Shown here piece after piece: positions 14,263 to 21,159 of a DNA stretch of 21,159 nucleotides. Source of the stretch: Spirochaetota bacterium (lineage in GTDB: Bacteria > Spirochaetota > UBA4802 > UBA5550); NCBI GenBank assembly GCA_022704585.1, contig JAKJGD010000001.1:1-21159 (forward strand), read 5' to 3'. Each line of letters begins with the position of its first letter. Within the stretch, counting starts at the first letter, position 1. The notes beneath the pieces were generated by a model. It saw only the letters and a list, made by a program, of their open reading frames with translations, was not told the DNA's origin and did not search any database. Both the position numbers and the translations under genes were made by a program.

Positions 14263-15204
14263 CTACCATGCGTTGAAGCCGAACCCGACCTCGCCTGCAA
14301 TGGACATCAAGTCGTCCCCCCGCTGTAGCACATACAGGTACCGCGCCTGCACGAAGAGAGAGAATACCCCCCATGACTTCTGGTACCCGAAAATCGCCTG
14401 GCCCATGAAGGCGTAGTCCTGGGCGCTCGTGCTCCCGAAGCTTAACGGGCCGCCGGACAGGTCCGCCCTGAGGAACGAGACGCCGGGCAGCAGCGCGAGT
14501 ACGAAGCAGCCCCAGCTGTTTTTCATGGAGGGGAAGGCCCACATGGGCCCGGCACCGGTTGTGAAGCCCGTTATCCGGAGCGAGCCTTTTTTAAAGTAGA
14601 CGTACCCTCCCTCGAAGCGCAGGCCGAACATCGCCGGGTGACGCCCGCCGGAGATGAAATCGAGCCCCTGGTCCAGGGCGACGTTGCCGCCGTACCCGTA
14701 GGGCAGGCCGGCGTTGCCGGCGCCCAGGTTGTAGATGAACGACCCGGAGAACGAGATCCTGCCGCTCGTCCACTTGTCGGAGCCGCCCTCTTCCTTCTTC
14801 GGCGCGATCAGGGGCTCGGCCTTGTCCTGCGCCTTCTTCTCTTCCGGCTCCGGTGCGACAATCTTTTCCTTGATGGGCTCAATCCGCTTCCCGTCTTTCC
14901 GGTCCTGGCCCGCTTTATAGTTCCGCATGATCTCGCCCTCGTCCAGCGGCAGCTTCAGCTTCCGGTGAAGGGCGATATCTTCCGTGTAAGAGTTTGTCTT
15001 GTAGGTATTGTCGAGCTTGGTCTTTTTTATCCTGAAGGTTCCGTAGGAATTGGCGAAGAGAATGGTCTTGCCCTCGTCCTCGATGATTTTACCCACGAGA
15101 ATGGTCCCCTCGAAGAGCTGGAGGGTGTCGGCGTACAGGCCGGTGCCCGCTGCCATGATGATAAGCATGAACGTCGTTACAAACGGCACTAATGATCTTT
15201 TCAT
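14263..15204 (-). CDS. Envelope protein: small N-terminal domain, charged linker, C-terminal beta-barrel-like domain
   Basis: 313 residues. The signal peptide (MKRSLVPFVTTFMLIIMAAG, cleavage near 25) is followed by a small beta-rich domain (about 26-70, DTLQLFEGTILVGKI then YGTFRIKK), a charged Pro/Glu/Lys linker (about 100-142), and a barrel-like domain (about 148-313) with alternating strands (FGLRFEGGYVYF, FSLFVQARYLYVL) ending in a C-terminal aromatic residue (GFGFNAW), as outer-membrane barrels often do. I chose the ATG at 15204 because GGAG lies five bases upstream; a GTG at 15210 overlaps that site. A good promoter with an overlapping palindrome lies about 140 bases upstream. The family is not recognised; the linker may cross the periplasm or peptidoglycan (inference). 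Confidence 0.75.
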   Translation of the reverse strand: MKRSLVPFVTTFMLIIMAAGTGLYADTLQLFEGTILVGKIIEDEGKTILFANSYGTFRIKKTKLDNTYKTNSYTEDIALHRKLKLPLDEGEIMRNYKAGQDRKDGKRIEPIKEKIVAPEPEEKKAQDKAEPLIAPKKEEGGSDKWTSGRISFSGSFIYNLGAGNAGLPYGYGGNVALDQGLDFISGGRHPAMFGLRFEGGYVYFKKGSLRITGFTTGAGPMWAFPSMKNSWGCFVLALLPGVSFLRADLSGGPLSFGSTSAQDYAFMGQAIFGYQKSWGVFSLFVQARYLYVLQRGDDLMSIAGEVGFGFNAW

Positions 15205-15339
15205 AGTCACTCCACGCGTCCTGGTTGAATGATATACCGCGCCCGGTCATGCATGGCGCAAATTTTATCGGGGCCGCCGCGCGGGCCGGACCCCGGAAAA
15301 CGCGCTTGAAGCGGCAAAACAATTCAAAAATCTTCAGGA

Positions 15340-15368
15340 AGGATACAGGACAAATGAATATTTGTCAA
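15340..15368 (-). promoter_or_regulatory. Candidate promoter of the envelope gene at 15204
   Basis: On the minus strand TTGACA (15368-15363) and TATCCT (15345-15340) are exactly 17 bases apart. The implied leader is about 130 bases. This is the best sigma-70-like match I found in the window. Confidence 0.55.
15349..15366. promoter_or_regulatory. Operator-like palindrome overlapping the promoter
   Basis: GACAAAT-GAAT-ATTTGTC has perfect seven-base arms and a four-base centre. It covers most of the -35 and part of the spacer of the minus-strand promoter, where a bound repressor would block polymerase. Confidence 0.45.
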
Positions 15369-15424
15369 AACAATTATGGCGCGCCGGGTGGAAGCGTTTT
15401 TTTCCCGGGTCGCCAATATTGTAA

Positions 15425-15453
15425 TTGAAGGTTTTCCGCACGGCGTGTACAAG
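15425..15453 (+). promoter_or_regulatory. Possible promoter of the pseudouridine synthase gene
   Basis: TTGAAG (15425-15430) and TACAAG (15448-15453) are 17 bases apart, about 20 bases before the ATG at 15474. Both boxes are four-of-six matches, so chance is possible. Confidence 0.3.
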
Positions 15454-15473
15454 CGACCGGTAACGGGAAAATC

Positions 15474-16409
15474 ATGCCATCCGACCGAATTGAAATCACC
15501 GTCCCCGAAGAAAACAACCTTGACCGGATTGACAAATTCCTGTCCGCGTCGCTCGAGCTGGACCTCTCCCGGAGCTATATCCAGAAGCTGATACGCGGCG
15601 GGGACATCCGGGTCAACGGCAGTGTCATCAAGCAGAACTACAAGGTGAAGACCGACGACGAGATTGCGGTCACGGTCCCCGAGCCCGAGCCCCTTGACCT
15701 CGAGCCGGAGAACATCCCCCTCGACATCGTGTACCGGGACCAGTCGATCATCGTGATCAACAAGCAGCCCGGGCTCGTGGTGCACCCCGGGCCGGGAAAC
15801 TGGAACCGCACGCTGGTGAACGGCCTGCTCTATCATGTCAGGGACCTCTCGTCCATCGGCGGCGTCGCGCGGCCGGGGATCGTACACCGGCTCGACAAGG
15901 ACACCGCCGGGCTCATGGTGGTCGCGCGGGACGACGCGTCCCATGCGTTCCTGACCGGCGAGTTCAGCGGCCGCAGGGTGCGGAAGAAGTACGCCGCGCT
16001 GGTCGTGGGCAAGCCGCGGAAGGACCACGAGGTGATAGACCGTCCCATCGGCAGGCACCGCAAGTACCGACATAAAATGTGCGTGGACGAGAAGGGCAGG
16101 GAGGCTGTGACCGAGATCACGGTTAAAAAAGTGTTCAACGGCCGCCTGGGCGTGTTCACGCTCCTCGATATCGACCTGCACACCGGCAGGACGCACCAGA
16201 TACGGGTGCACCTCTCATCGGAAGGGATCCCCATCGTCGGCGACCCGATATACTCGAAAAAGTGGGAGAAATACCGGGTCCCCTACCTGCTTCTCGCCTC
16301 CGTCTCCCTCGAGTTCGCGCACCCGGCCGACGGGCGCATCATGACCTTCACCGCGGATTACCCGGAGCACATGCGCGCGTTCATCGAGAAGATCGAGCGG
16401 CTCGTCTGA
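15474..16409 (+). CDS. rluD: RluA-family 23S rRNA pseudouridine synthase (RluD-like)
   Basis: 311 residues, normal for the family. An N-terminal S4 RNA-binding domain (about 15-70; DRIDKFLSASL then RSYIQKLIRGGDIRVNG) is followed by the catalytic domain with the signature GIVHRLDKDTAGLMV (135-149); D141 is the catalytic Asp. Downstream RTHQIRVHL and GDPIY are also conserved. It isomerises uridines in large-subunit rRNA; assignment to RluD rather than another S4-containing RluA member rests on overall length and domain order. The start at the ATG at 15474 is supported by the S4 domain beginning soon after; the ribosome-binding site is weak (GGGAAAA). Confidence 0.92.
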   Translation: MPSDRIEITVPEENNLDRIDKFLSASLELDLSRSYIQKLIRGGDIRVNGSVIKQNYKVKTDDEIAVTVPEPEPLDLEPENIPLDIVYRDQSIIVINKQPGLVVHPGPGNWNRTLVNGLLYHVRDLSSIGGVARPGIVHRLDKDTAGLMVVARDDASHAFLTGEFSGRRVRKKYAALVVGKPRKDHEVIDRPIGRHRKYRHKMCVDEKGREAVTEITVKKVFNGRLGVFTLLDIDLHTGRTHQIRVHLSSEGIPIVGDPIYSKKWEKYRVPYLLLASVSLEFAHPADGRIMTFTADYPEHMRAFIEKIERLV

Positions 16410-16461
16410 AAAATAAAATAGTTGATTATTTCCTTCATCCGCCCATACTGGGTGTATACGC

Positions 16462-16490
16462 TTGATGGTATTGGAATGAGGACGTAGAAA
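16462..16490 (+). promoter_or_regulatory. Possible promoter of the RRM protein gene
   Basis: TTGATG (16462-16467) and TAGAAA (16485-16490) are 17 bases apart and would give a leader of about 64 bases that contains the hairpin at 16503-16560. Confidence 0.4.
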
Positions 16491-16502
16491 CGGCCCTACG
16501 CA

Positions 16503-16560
16503 GCTATATCCTCCATGATGATATTGTTGAGCACAACATCTTGCGTCATAGGAGCATAGT
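16503..16560 (+). promoter_or_regulatory. Leader hairpin that would pair the ribosome-binding site of the RRM gene
   Basis: CTCC at 16511-16514 pairs with GGAG at 16551-16554. The helix continues inward with ATGA (16515-16518) against TCAT (16546-16549), one bulged A at 16550, then a G-U and a G-C pair; it continues outward, after a small internal loop, with CTAT (16504-16507) against ATAG (16556-16559). A second small hairpin, TGTTG-AGCA-CAACA (16525-16538), fits inside. The start codon follows at 16561. The structure would limit translation unless opened by temperature, a protein or ribosomes. Pairing is by eye; energy was not computed. Confidence 0.55.
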
Positions 16561-16839
16561 ATGCACGGGAGTAAACTTTTTGTCGGCAACCTCAGCTACA
16601 CCGTCAGCGAAGAGCAGCTGAAACAGCTGTTCGCGACCCACGGGACCGTAACGGACGTGCGGATTATCGGTGATAAGGGATTCGGGTTCGTCGAGATGTC
16701 CAGCCAGTCCGAGGCGGAAACCGCGAAGGACGCACTGGACGGCTTCAATTTCGAGGGCCGTAACATTCGCGTTGATGAAGCGAAGCCGAAAACCGAAAAA
16801 AGAGGCGGTAGCGGCGGCAGAGGCGGATACAGCAGGTAG
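16561..16839 (+). CDS. Small RNA-binding protein with one RRM and an RGG-like tail
   Basis: 92 residues. A single RNA-recognition motif spans about 4-74, with RNP2 KLFVGNL (5-11) and RNP1 KGFGFVEM (39-46), and a Gly/Arg-rich tail (KRGGSGGRGGYSR, 80-92). Proteins of this size and design occur in cyanobacteria, spirochaetes and proteobacteria and bind single-stranded RNA; in some groups they are induced by cold. The start ATG has AGGAG six bases upstream, part of the leader hairpin described separately, which may allow thermal or autogenous control (inference). Confidence 0.93.
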   Translation: MHGSKLFVGNLSYTVSEEQLKQLFATHGTVTDVRIIGDKGFGFVEMSSQSEAETAKDALDGFNFEGRNIRVDEAKPKTEKRGGSGGRGGYSR

Positions 16840-16895
16840 GTGATTATCATTTTTTCCGGGCGAACCGTGTTCCACTTCGGACGCCCGGAAGAAGA

Positions 16896-17873
16896 TCACT
16901 TCCTGTCGTACGAGAGACCGGTCGCGTCCTTGACCCGGGCGAGGGTAACGGCACCGACCGTACGCGTTTTCTCCGCGCCTTTCTTGAGTATCCTGATAAC
17001 CTCACCCCTGTCGGCACTCAGCTCCTCGCGCTTCTTCCGGAAGGGTGCGAAGTATTCCCAGATCATGCCGAAGAGCTCTTTCTTGACCTCGCCGTACCCG
17101 ACGCCGCCCTTCAGGTATCGCTCCCTCATGATGTCGGCTTTCTCCTTTTCGGCGAAGAGCTGGTAGAGCGCGAACACGCTGCACGTCGAAGGGTCCTTGG
17201 GGTCCGCCACCGGCGTCGAGTCGGTCACGATCTTCATGACCTTGTTTTTCAGGCTTTTCTCGTCCTCGAATATCTCGATCGTATTGTCATAGGACTTGGA
17301 CATCTTCTGGCCGTCGATGCCGGGGATGACCGCGACGTCGTCGGAGATACGCGGTTCGGGAATGGTGAACACGTCGCCGTACGCGTTGTTGAACCTGATG
17401 GCGATGTCGCGGGTAATCTCAACATGCTGCTTCTGGTCCTTCCCGACCGGGATGATGTTTGCCTGGTACAGGAGGATGTCCGCGGCCATGAGGACCGGGT
17501 AGGTGAAGAGGCCCGTGTTCGGCACGATGCCGTGGGCCAGCTTGTCCTTGTAGCTGTGGCTCCGCTCGAGCAGGCCGAGCGAAGTGTGACATGAGAGGAT
17601 CCAGGTCAGCTCGGTCACCTCGGGCACGTCCGACTGGACCCAGAAGTACGCCTTTTCCGGGTCCAGGCCCAGGGCCAGGAAGTCCATGGCGGCCTCGACA
17701 GTGAATGTGCGGAGGCGGTCGCCGTCCTGGTTGCTGGTCATGGCGTGGTAATTGACGATGAAGCAGAACAGCTCGTGGTCCCGCTGATACTCGATCATGG
17801 GCTTCATCATCGCGAAATAGTTCGCGATATGGAGGGTTCCGGAGGGCTGGATGCCCGACAGTATTCGTGCCAT
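16896..17873 (-). CDS. trpS: Tryptophanyl-tRNA synthetase
   Basis: 325 residues, usual for bacterial TrpRS. Charges tRNA-Trp with tryptophan using ATP. The class I signatures are present: PSGTLHIANY (10-19), the HIGH-type motif in the form HIAN, and KMSKS (190-194) in DGQKMSKSYDN. Other typical segments are NYHAMT (41-46), YPVLMAADILLY (125-136) and VGKDQKQHVE (143-152), which binds tryptophan and ATP. I chose the ATG at 17873 because GAGG lies about seven bases before it and it starts right at the Rossmann fold (MARILSGIQPSG); the frame extends 24 codons further without conserved sequence. It converges on the RRM gene. Confidence 0.97.
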   Translation of the reverse strand: MARILSGIQPSGTLHIANYFAMMKPMIEYQRDHELFCFIVNYHAMTSNQDGDRLRTFTVEAAMDFLALGLDPEKAYFWVQSDVPEVTELTWILSCHTSLGLLERSHSYKDKLAHGIVPNTGLFTYPVLMAADILLYQANIIPVGKDQKQHVEITRDIAIRFNNAYGDVFTIPEPRISDDVAVIPGIDGQKMSKSYDNTIEIFEDEKSLKNKVMKIVTDSTPVADPKDPSTCSVFALYQLFAEKEKADIMRERYLKGGVGYGEVKKELFGMIWEYFAPFRKKREELSADRGEVIRILKKGAEKTRTVGAVTLARVKDATGLSYDRK

Positions 17874-18086
17874 AGCTGTCCTCGTGTGGCCCGGCGGCGC
17901 CGGGGGCCGTATCGTTTGATTCTTGTTGTACAGATCGAGCGCCAAAAAAATTAGTCAATAATAAAATTTTTCTTGCAGATTAAAACGCCCCTTTCATACT
18001 TTATCAATCAGCATCCAGCGGCGCCGGGAACTGCGCCGGCTCCCCGGGCTTCGAGGGGGCAATCTACGTTATCAAAGGGGACCGCC

Positions 18087-18335
18087 ATGGAAATGAAAAA
18101 AAACGTCGGAGCGTCTGACCGGTACATCAGGTTTATGATCGGCCTCGCTTTTATAATGCTTATATTTACGATCGAGCCCAACCGCTTCGGGACGTTCGTC
18201 CTGCTGGCGCTCGGCGCTCTCACCTGGAACACCGTGTATACCGGGTACTGCTTTATCTATGACATCCTGGGCATCAACACCCTCGGCGAGCCGAAAAAGC
18301 CGGAAGAACCGGCCGGGCAGACCCCCGCCCATTAA
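18087..18335 (+). CDS. Small DUF2892-like inner-membrane protein
   Basis: 82 residues. The N-terminus KKNVGASDRYIRFMIGL is the typical opening of DUF2892 (YgaP transmembrane-like) proteins, followed by two hydrophobic helices (about 15-28 and 35-53) and a short Pro/Glu-rich tail. The usual Cys-Pro after helix two is here CFIYDILGINT, so Cys is kept but not the Pro. In other proteins this domain is fused to a rhodanese; here it is free-standing. The ATG at 18087 has AAGGGG seven bases upstream; the in-frame ATG at 17973 would add an unrelated Pro/Ala-rich stretch. Confidence 0.8.
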   Translation: MEMKKNVGASDRYIRFMIGLAFIMLIFTIEPNRFGTFVLLALGALTWNTVYTGYCFIYDILGINTLGEPKKPEEPAGQTPAH

Positions 18336-18354
18336 GATTGAAACACGCGCCAAT

Positions 18355-18409
18355 AAAAAGGCCCTGATAGGGCGGAGTTTAAACCCCGCCTTATCAGGGC
18401 CTTTTTTTT
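18355..18409. terminator. Bidirectional intrinsic terminator between the DUF2892-like gene and flgE
   Basis: A long stem pairs AAAAAGGCCCTGAT (18355-18368) with ATCAGGGCCTTTTT (18393-18406) and, inside, GGCGG (18371-18375) with CCGCC (18386-18390). Eight T residues (18402-18409) follow on the plus strand and the five A residues (18355-18359) give a U-run for minus-strand transcripts, so it can end both genes. Confidence 0.9.
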
Positions 18410-18432
18410 ATATTCTCTTATCTAAAACCGTC

Positions 18433-19806
18433 TTACCTCTTCAGGCTGAGAAGCTCCTGCAGCATCTGGTCCGAGGTCGTGATCGACCGCGAGTTGGCCT
18501 GGAAGCCGCGCTGCGTCACGATCATGTCCACGAACTGGTCGGAGAGGTCCACGTTCGACATTTCAAGTGTGCCGGCCACGATCTTGCCCCGGCCGCCCTG
18601 GTTCGCGGCGCCGGTGTTTGCCATGCCGGAGTTGTTCGATACCTCGAAGAGGTTCTCGCCGGAAGCGGTGAGGCCCTGCGGGTTGGTGAACACCGACATG
18701 GCGACCTGTCCGATGGTCTGCTTGGTCCCGTTGGAATACACGCCGGTAATCATGCCCGAGTTGTCGACGTTGAAAGACTCCATGTAGCCCATGTTGAAGC
18801 CGTCCTGCTCAACGGCCTTGGTCGTGGCCGCTGACGCGTACTGGGTTATCCCCTGGAGGAGCCCCGCTTCGCCCAGGTTCAGCCGTATCGTGCGGATATT
18901 CGGGTCGCCGGCCACGCGGTAGCTCGCGTTGACCGTCAGCTGTCCCTGGTTGAGCTCGTCCGGCGTACCCGCGTCGCCCACGGACAGGAGCTTGCCGTCC
19001 GGGCTGAAGCGGAGGTTGATGCGCGAATTGGTGTTCTCGTTGTTGGCCTGGCCCGCGCCCGTGGGAACGTCGAGGAGAAGCGGGGTGGCGGAATCGGTAA
19101 TCGCCGCCGAGGCCGTCCACTGGTTGGGGCCCGTCTTCCAGAAGTTCAGCGTGAGCCGGTGGGTGTTCCCCTGCGCGTCGTAGGCGTCAATGCTGGTGGT
19201 CACCCCTTTCTCCGCCCTCATCTGGCCGGTCGCTTCCGGGGGAAGGACCTCGTAGCGGGAGTCAAGGTTGCACTTGTACTTGATGTTCGCGGTCTCGCGC
19301 GCGTCGACCTTGCCGTAAATCGGGATCACGATGTCCTCGGTACTGCCGCTGGGGTTCACCGCCATCTCGCCGGCCTGGTTCCGGGTGGCCATCCACCCCT
19401 GGACCTTGAGCCCGTTGCCCGGGTTCACGAGCGTGCCGTCCTTGTCAAGGCCGAACGTGCCCGCCCTGGTATAGAAATTCCGGTCGCCGTCCGAAACAAC
19501 GAAGAAGCCGTCGCCTGAGATTGCCAGGTCGGTCTGGTTGCCCGTGGTCTGCAGGCTGCCCTGCGTGAAGATCCGGTCGATCGAGGCGATGGTCATGCCC
19601 AGGCCGACCTGCTTGGGATTGACGCCCCCGCGGTCTTCCTCCGGCTTGGCTGCGCCCGAAAGCGTCTGGGATATCATGTCCTGGAACGAGACCCTGCTGG
19701 TTTTAAAACCGTACGTGTTCACGTTCGAGATGTTATTGCCGATAACATCCATCCTGGTCTGGTGGTTCTTCAGGCCGGCAACACCGGAATAGAGTGCGCG
19801 CATCAT
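18433..19806 (-). CDS. flgE: Flagellar hook protein FlgE
   Basis: 457 residues, normal for spirochaetes. Forms the hook that joins the motor to the periplasmic filament. The N-terminal rod/hook motif MRALYSGVAGLKNHQTRMDVIGNNISNVNT has the ANNLAN-like core (VIGNNISNVNT, 21-31), FQDMISQTLSG (41-51) is spirochaete-like, and the C-terminal coiled part ends FQANSRSITTSDQMLQELL. There is one Cys, C179 in YKCNLD, and a Lys 13 residues earlier (K166). In Treponema denticola K165 and C178 form the inter-subunit lysinoalanine cross-link; starting at the second Met gives exactly that numbering. GGAG lies 10 bases before the first ATG. It is the last gene of the fliK-flgD-flgE set and is followed by a terminator. 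Confidence 0.97.
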   Translation of the reverse strand: MMRALYSGVAGLKNHQTRMDVIGNNISNVNTYGFKTSRVSFQDMISQTLSGAAKPEEDRGGVNPKQVGLGMTIASIDRIFTQGSLQTTGNQTDLAISGDGFFVVSDGDRNFYTRAGTFGLDKDGTLVNPGNGLKVQGWMATRNQAGEMAVNPSGSTEDIVIPIYGKVDARETANIKYKCNLDSRYEVLPPEATGQMRAEKGVTTSIDAYDAQGNTHRLTLNFWKTGPNQWTASAAITDSATPLLLDVPTGAGQANNENTNSRINLRFSPDGKLLSVGDAGTPDELNQGQLTVNASYRVAGDPNIRTIRLNLGEAGLLQGITQYASAATTKAVEQDGFNMGYMESFNVDNSGMITGVYSNGTKQTIGQVAMSVFTNPQGLTASGENLFEVSNNSGMANTGAANQGGRGKIVAGTLEMSNVDLSDQFVDMIVTQRGFQANSRSITTSDQMLQELLSLKR

Positions 19807-19833
19807 AGTAGGTGATCTCCTGTATTACAAAAA

Positions 19834-20409
19834 TTATTTAATCAGGACAGAGGCCCTGGTTTCCGTCTGGCTTCCCGTCGCTTTCTGGAACGCGTCGGTT
19901 ATCACTTTGCCCGAAAGCGTGTTCATGATCGCCTGCGCCGGCGCCGTGTCGGCGGAGGCCGGTTCCGCGGCGCGGACCGAGTGCACGTCGCTCATCCTGA
20001 CTCCCTCGTTCCCCACCATGAGCATCTGCTCGTCGCCGTCATACTGTATCGACGTGACCGTGCCCGATACCCTCCGGCCGGTCGCCGGGTTCATCGAGTC
20101 GATCTGCCTGCCCAGGAACGAGAAGGCCTCGGCCGAGCGGGTGCTCTTAACCAGGCCGGCGAACTCCTTGTTCATGTTGGTCATCTGCTCCAGGGTCGAG
20201 AACTGCGCCATCTGGGCGATGAACTCGCGGTCCTCCATGGGCCGGGTGGGGTCCTGGTACTTGAGCTGGGTGATGAGAAGCTTCATGAAAGCGTCCTTGC
20301 CCAGATCGCCCTTGTTCCCTTCCCTGCCGTGGTTGACCTTCTTGTTGATGAGGTCGGCTTCAAGCTGCGCCGCCATCATGTCCTGGGGGCTCATTTTACC
20401 TATTTTCAT
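19834..20409 (-). CDS. flgD: Flagellar hook-capping (scaffold) protein FlgD
   Basis: 191 residues. Caps the growing hook and is needed for FlgE polymerisation. The conserved N-terminal block is DLGKDAFMKLLITQLKYQDP then MEDREFIAQMAQFSTLEQMTNM (35-79). The second part (about 95-150) has the usual beta pattern (GRRVSGTVTSIQYDG). This is on the short side for FlgD; the Ig-like insertion of longer homologues is missing. The ATG at 20409 follows AGGAGG, a strong ribosome-binding site that sits in the nine-base gap after fliK. Confidence 0.95.
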   Translation of the reverse strand: MKIGKMSPQDMMAAQLEADLINKKVNHGREGNKGDLGKDAFMKLLITQLKYQDPTRPMEDREFIAQMAQFSTLEQMTNMNKEFAGLVKSTRSAEAFSFLGRQIDSMNPATGRRVSGTVTSIQYDGDEQMLMVGNEGVRMSDVHSVRAAEPASADTAPAQAIMNTLSGKVITDAFQKATGSQTETRASVLIK

Positions 20410-20418
20410 CGCTTCCTC

Positions 20419-21159
20419 CTAAATCACCAGGTTGATATGTCCGTCATGGAATGATTTCGAGTTCGATTCGAATCCGGCCGCGATTTCCTCGCGCCGCTCG
20501 ACGGGCGCGACGAACACGCCGCTCTCGTCGTCAGTGTCCCGGAGCATCCTGCCGCGCCGGTCGTCCACGTCAACATGGAACTCTCCCACCGCGATGCCCG
20601 CCTCATGCAGATCCTGCTTTATCTGCTCGAGGCTGCCCATGAGCAGGTCTTTCGCTTCCCGCGACTCGACCAGGAACTTCCCGTGCACAATGCCGTTCTC
20701 CAGGCCCAGGCTCACGTTCATGCTTCCCAGCTCGCGCGGGTAGAGGCGGACCGAGAAGGACCCGTTGCGGCTGTCCCTGACCACGACCTTCGCGTTGTCG
20801 ATTATCTGCCCCACCTGCTCCATGAAGGGGGTATGCTTCCTCGGCCCGGCGGCGGTGTCCGCCTTCCGCGCCTGGAAGTCGCTTTTCATGGTGTTGAGGC
20901 CGAACAGGTCGCCGCTCCCACGGGAGTCGCCGCCCTGCCTGTTCTGCGCGCCCTCTCCCTTCGGCCCCTCCAGGAGCGACTCGACCCTGGCCATCAGGTC
21001 TTTCACCGCGGAGAGGTTCTGGTCCGGCGCTGCAGCGGCCGTGTTCCCGCGTCCCCGGTCATGACCGCGCCCGGCCTTCTGCACCAGGTCCTTCATGCCC
21101 GCTACCATGCGGGCAATGGTGTCCGCCTGGTCGGCGGGGATCTTTTTCCCGTCAAGCCG
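20419..21159 (-). CDS. fliK: Flagellar hook-length control protein FliK, C-terminal part (5' end outside window)
   Basis: The frame stays open to the window edge (RLDGKKIPADQADTIAR precedes the Met at 21108), so the gene begins beyond the window and the internal ATG is not the start. The visible 246 residues contain a low-complexity part and the FliK C-terminal domain: FSVRLYPRELGSMNVSLGL then GKFLVESREAKDLLMGSLEQIKQDL. FliK measures hook length and triggers the export switch from hook to filament. It precedes flgD and flgE in the usual spirochaete order. Confidence 0.9.
   Translation of the reverse strand, partial: RLDGKKIPADQADTIARMVAGMKDLVQKAGRGHDRGRGNTAAAAPDQNLSAVKDLMARVESLLEGPKGEGAQNRQGGDSRGSGDLFGLNTMKSDFQARKADTAAGPRKHTPFMEQVGQIIDNAKVVVRDSRNGSFSVRLYPRELGSMNVSLGLENGIVHGKFLVESREAKDLLMGSLEQIKQDLHEAGIAVGEFHVDVDDRRGRMLRDTDDESGVFVAPVERREEIAAGFESNSKSFHDGHINLVI

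Noticed and set aside
16854..16890. Nine-base perfect stem (TTCCGGGCG / CGCCCGGAA) between the convergent RRM and trpS genes as an intrinsic terminator
   Set aside because: No U-run follows the 3' arm in either direction; the T-run precedes the stem on the plus strand. It may still mark transcript ends, but I cannot call it a terminator.
18019..18038. GC-rich inverted repeat (CGGCGC/GCGCCG) upstream of the DUF2892-like gene as a riboswitch
   Set aside because: Short, with competing pairings in a GC-rich stretch and no recognisable riboswitch core.

Overview
The window looks like chromosomal DNA from a high-GC member of the Spirochaetota. The best evidence is the flagellar block at the right end (fliK-flgD-flgE, minus strand). 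FlgE there carries one cysteine, placed 13 residues after a lysine, in the segment where spirochaete hooks form a lysinoalanine cross-link. Signal peptides, outer-membrane barrels and a lipoprotein indicate a diderm cell. I cannot name a genus. I saw no tRNA, rRNA, CRISPR array, insertion sequence or prophage gene, and no gene-free stretch over 300 bases.

Layout. 1-4983 is a signalling block: the end of a class III nucleotide cyclase (+), a minus-strand pair (cyclic-nucleotide-binding/SpoIIE phosphatase and an unrecognised 281-residue protein), then a divergent GAF/HD-GYP protein (+). Downstream of the HD-GYP gene, tightly packed genes encode a membrane-anchored rhodanese, a MauE/DoxX-like membrane protein and an outer-membrane barrel (4999-6810). 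7004-8329 encodes an unusual charged, coiled-coil probable lipoprotein with two twin-CX3C modules. A methyltransferase (+) ends tail-to-tail, with overlap, with an XRE-cupin regulator (-), which is divergent from NADP-dependent isocitrate dehydrogenase (icd). Two tandem exported START-like paralogues follow. 12798-15204 holds a small membrane protein, an exported protein with an octapeptide repeat, and a two-part envelope protein. 15474-18335 holds rluD-type pseudouridine synthase, a small RRM protein with a structured leader, trpS and a DUF2892-like membrane protein. A bidirectional terminator separates this from flgE.

How the parts may work together. The left end could be a cyclic-nucleotide circuit: a cyclase makes the signal, a phosphatase with a cyclic-nucleotide domain reads it, and an HD-GYP protein adds c-di-GMP turnover. 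The rhodanese/MauE/barrel set suggests envelope sulfur or thiol chemistry. The flagellar genes build the hook of periplasmic flagella. The least explained elements are the twin-CX3C coiled-coil lipoprotein (7004-8329), the 281-residue protein (1895-2740), and the leader hairpin that would sequester the RRM gene's ribosome-binding site (16503-16560).
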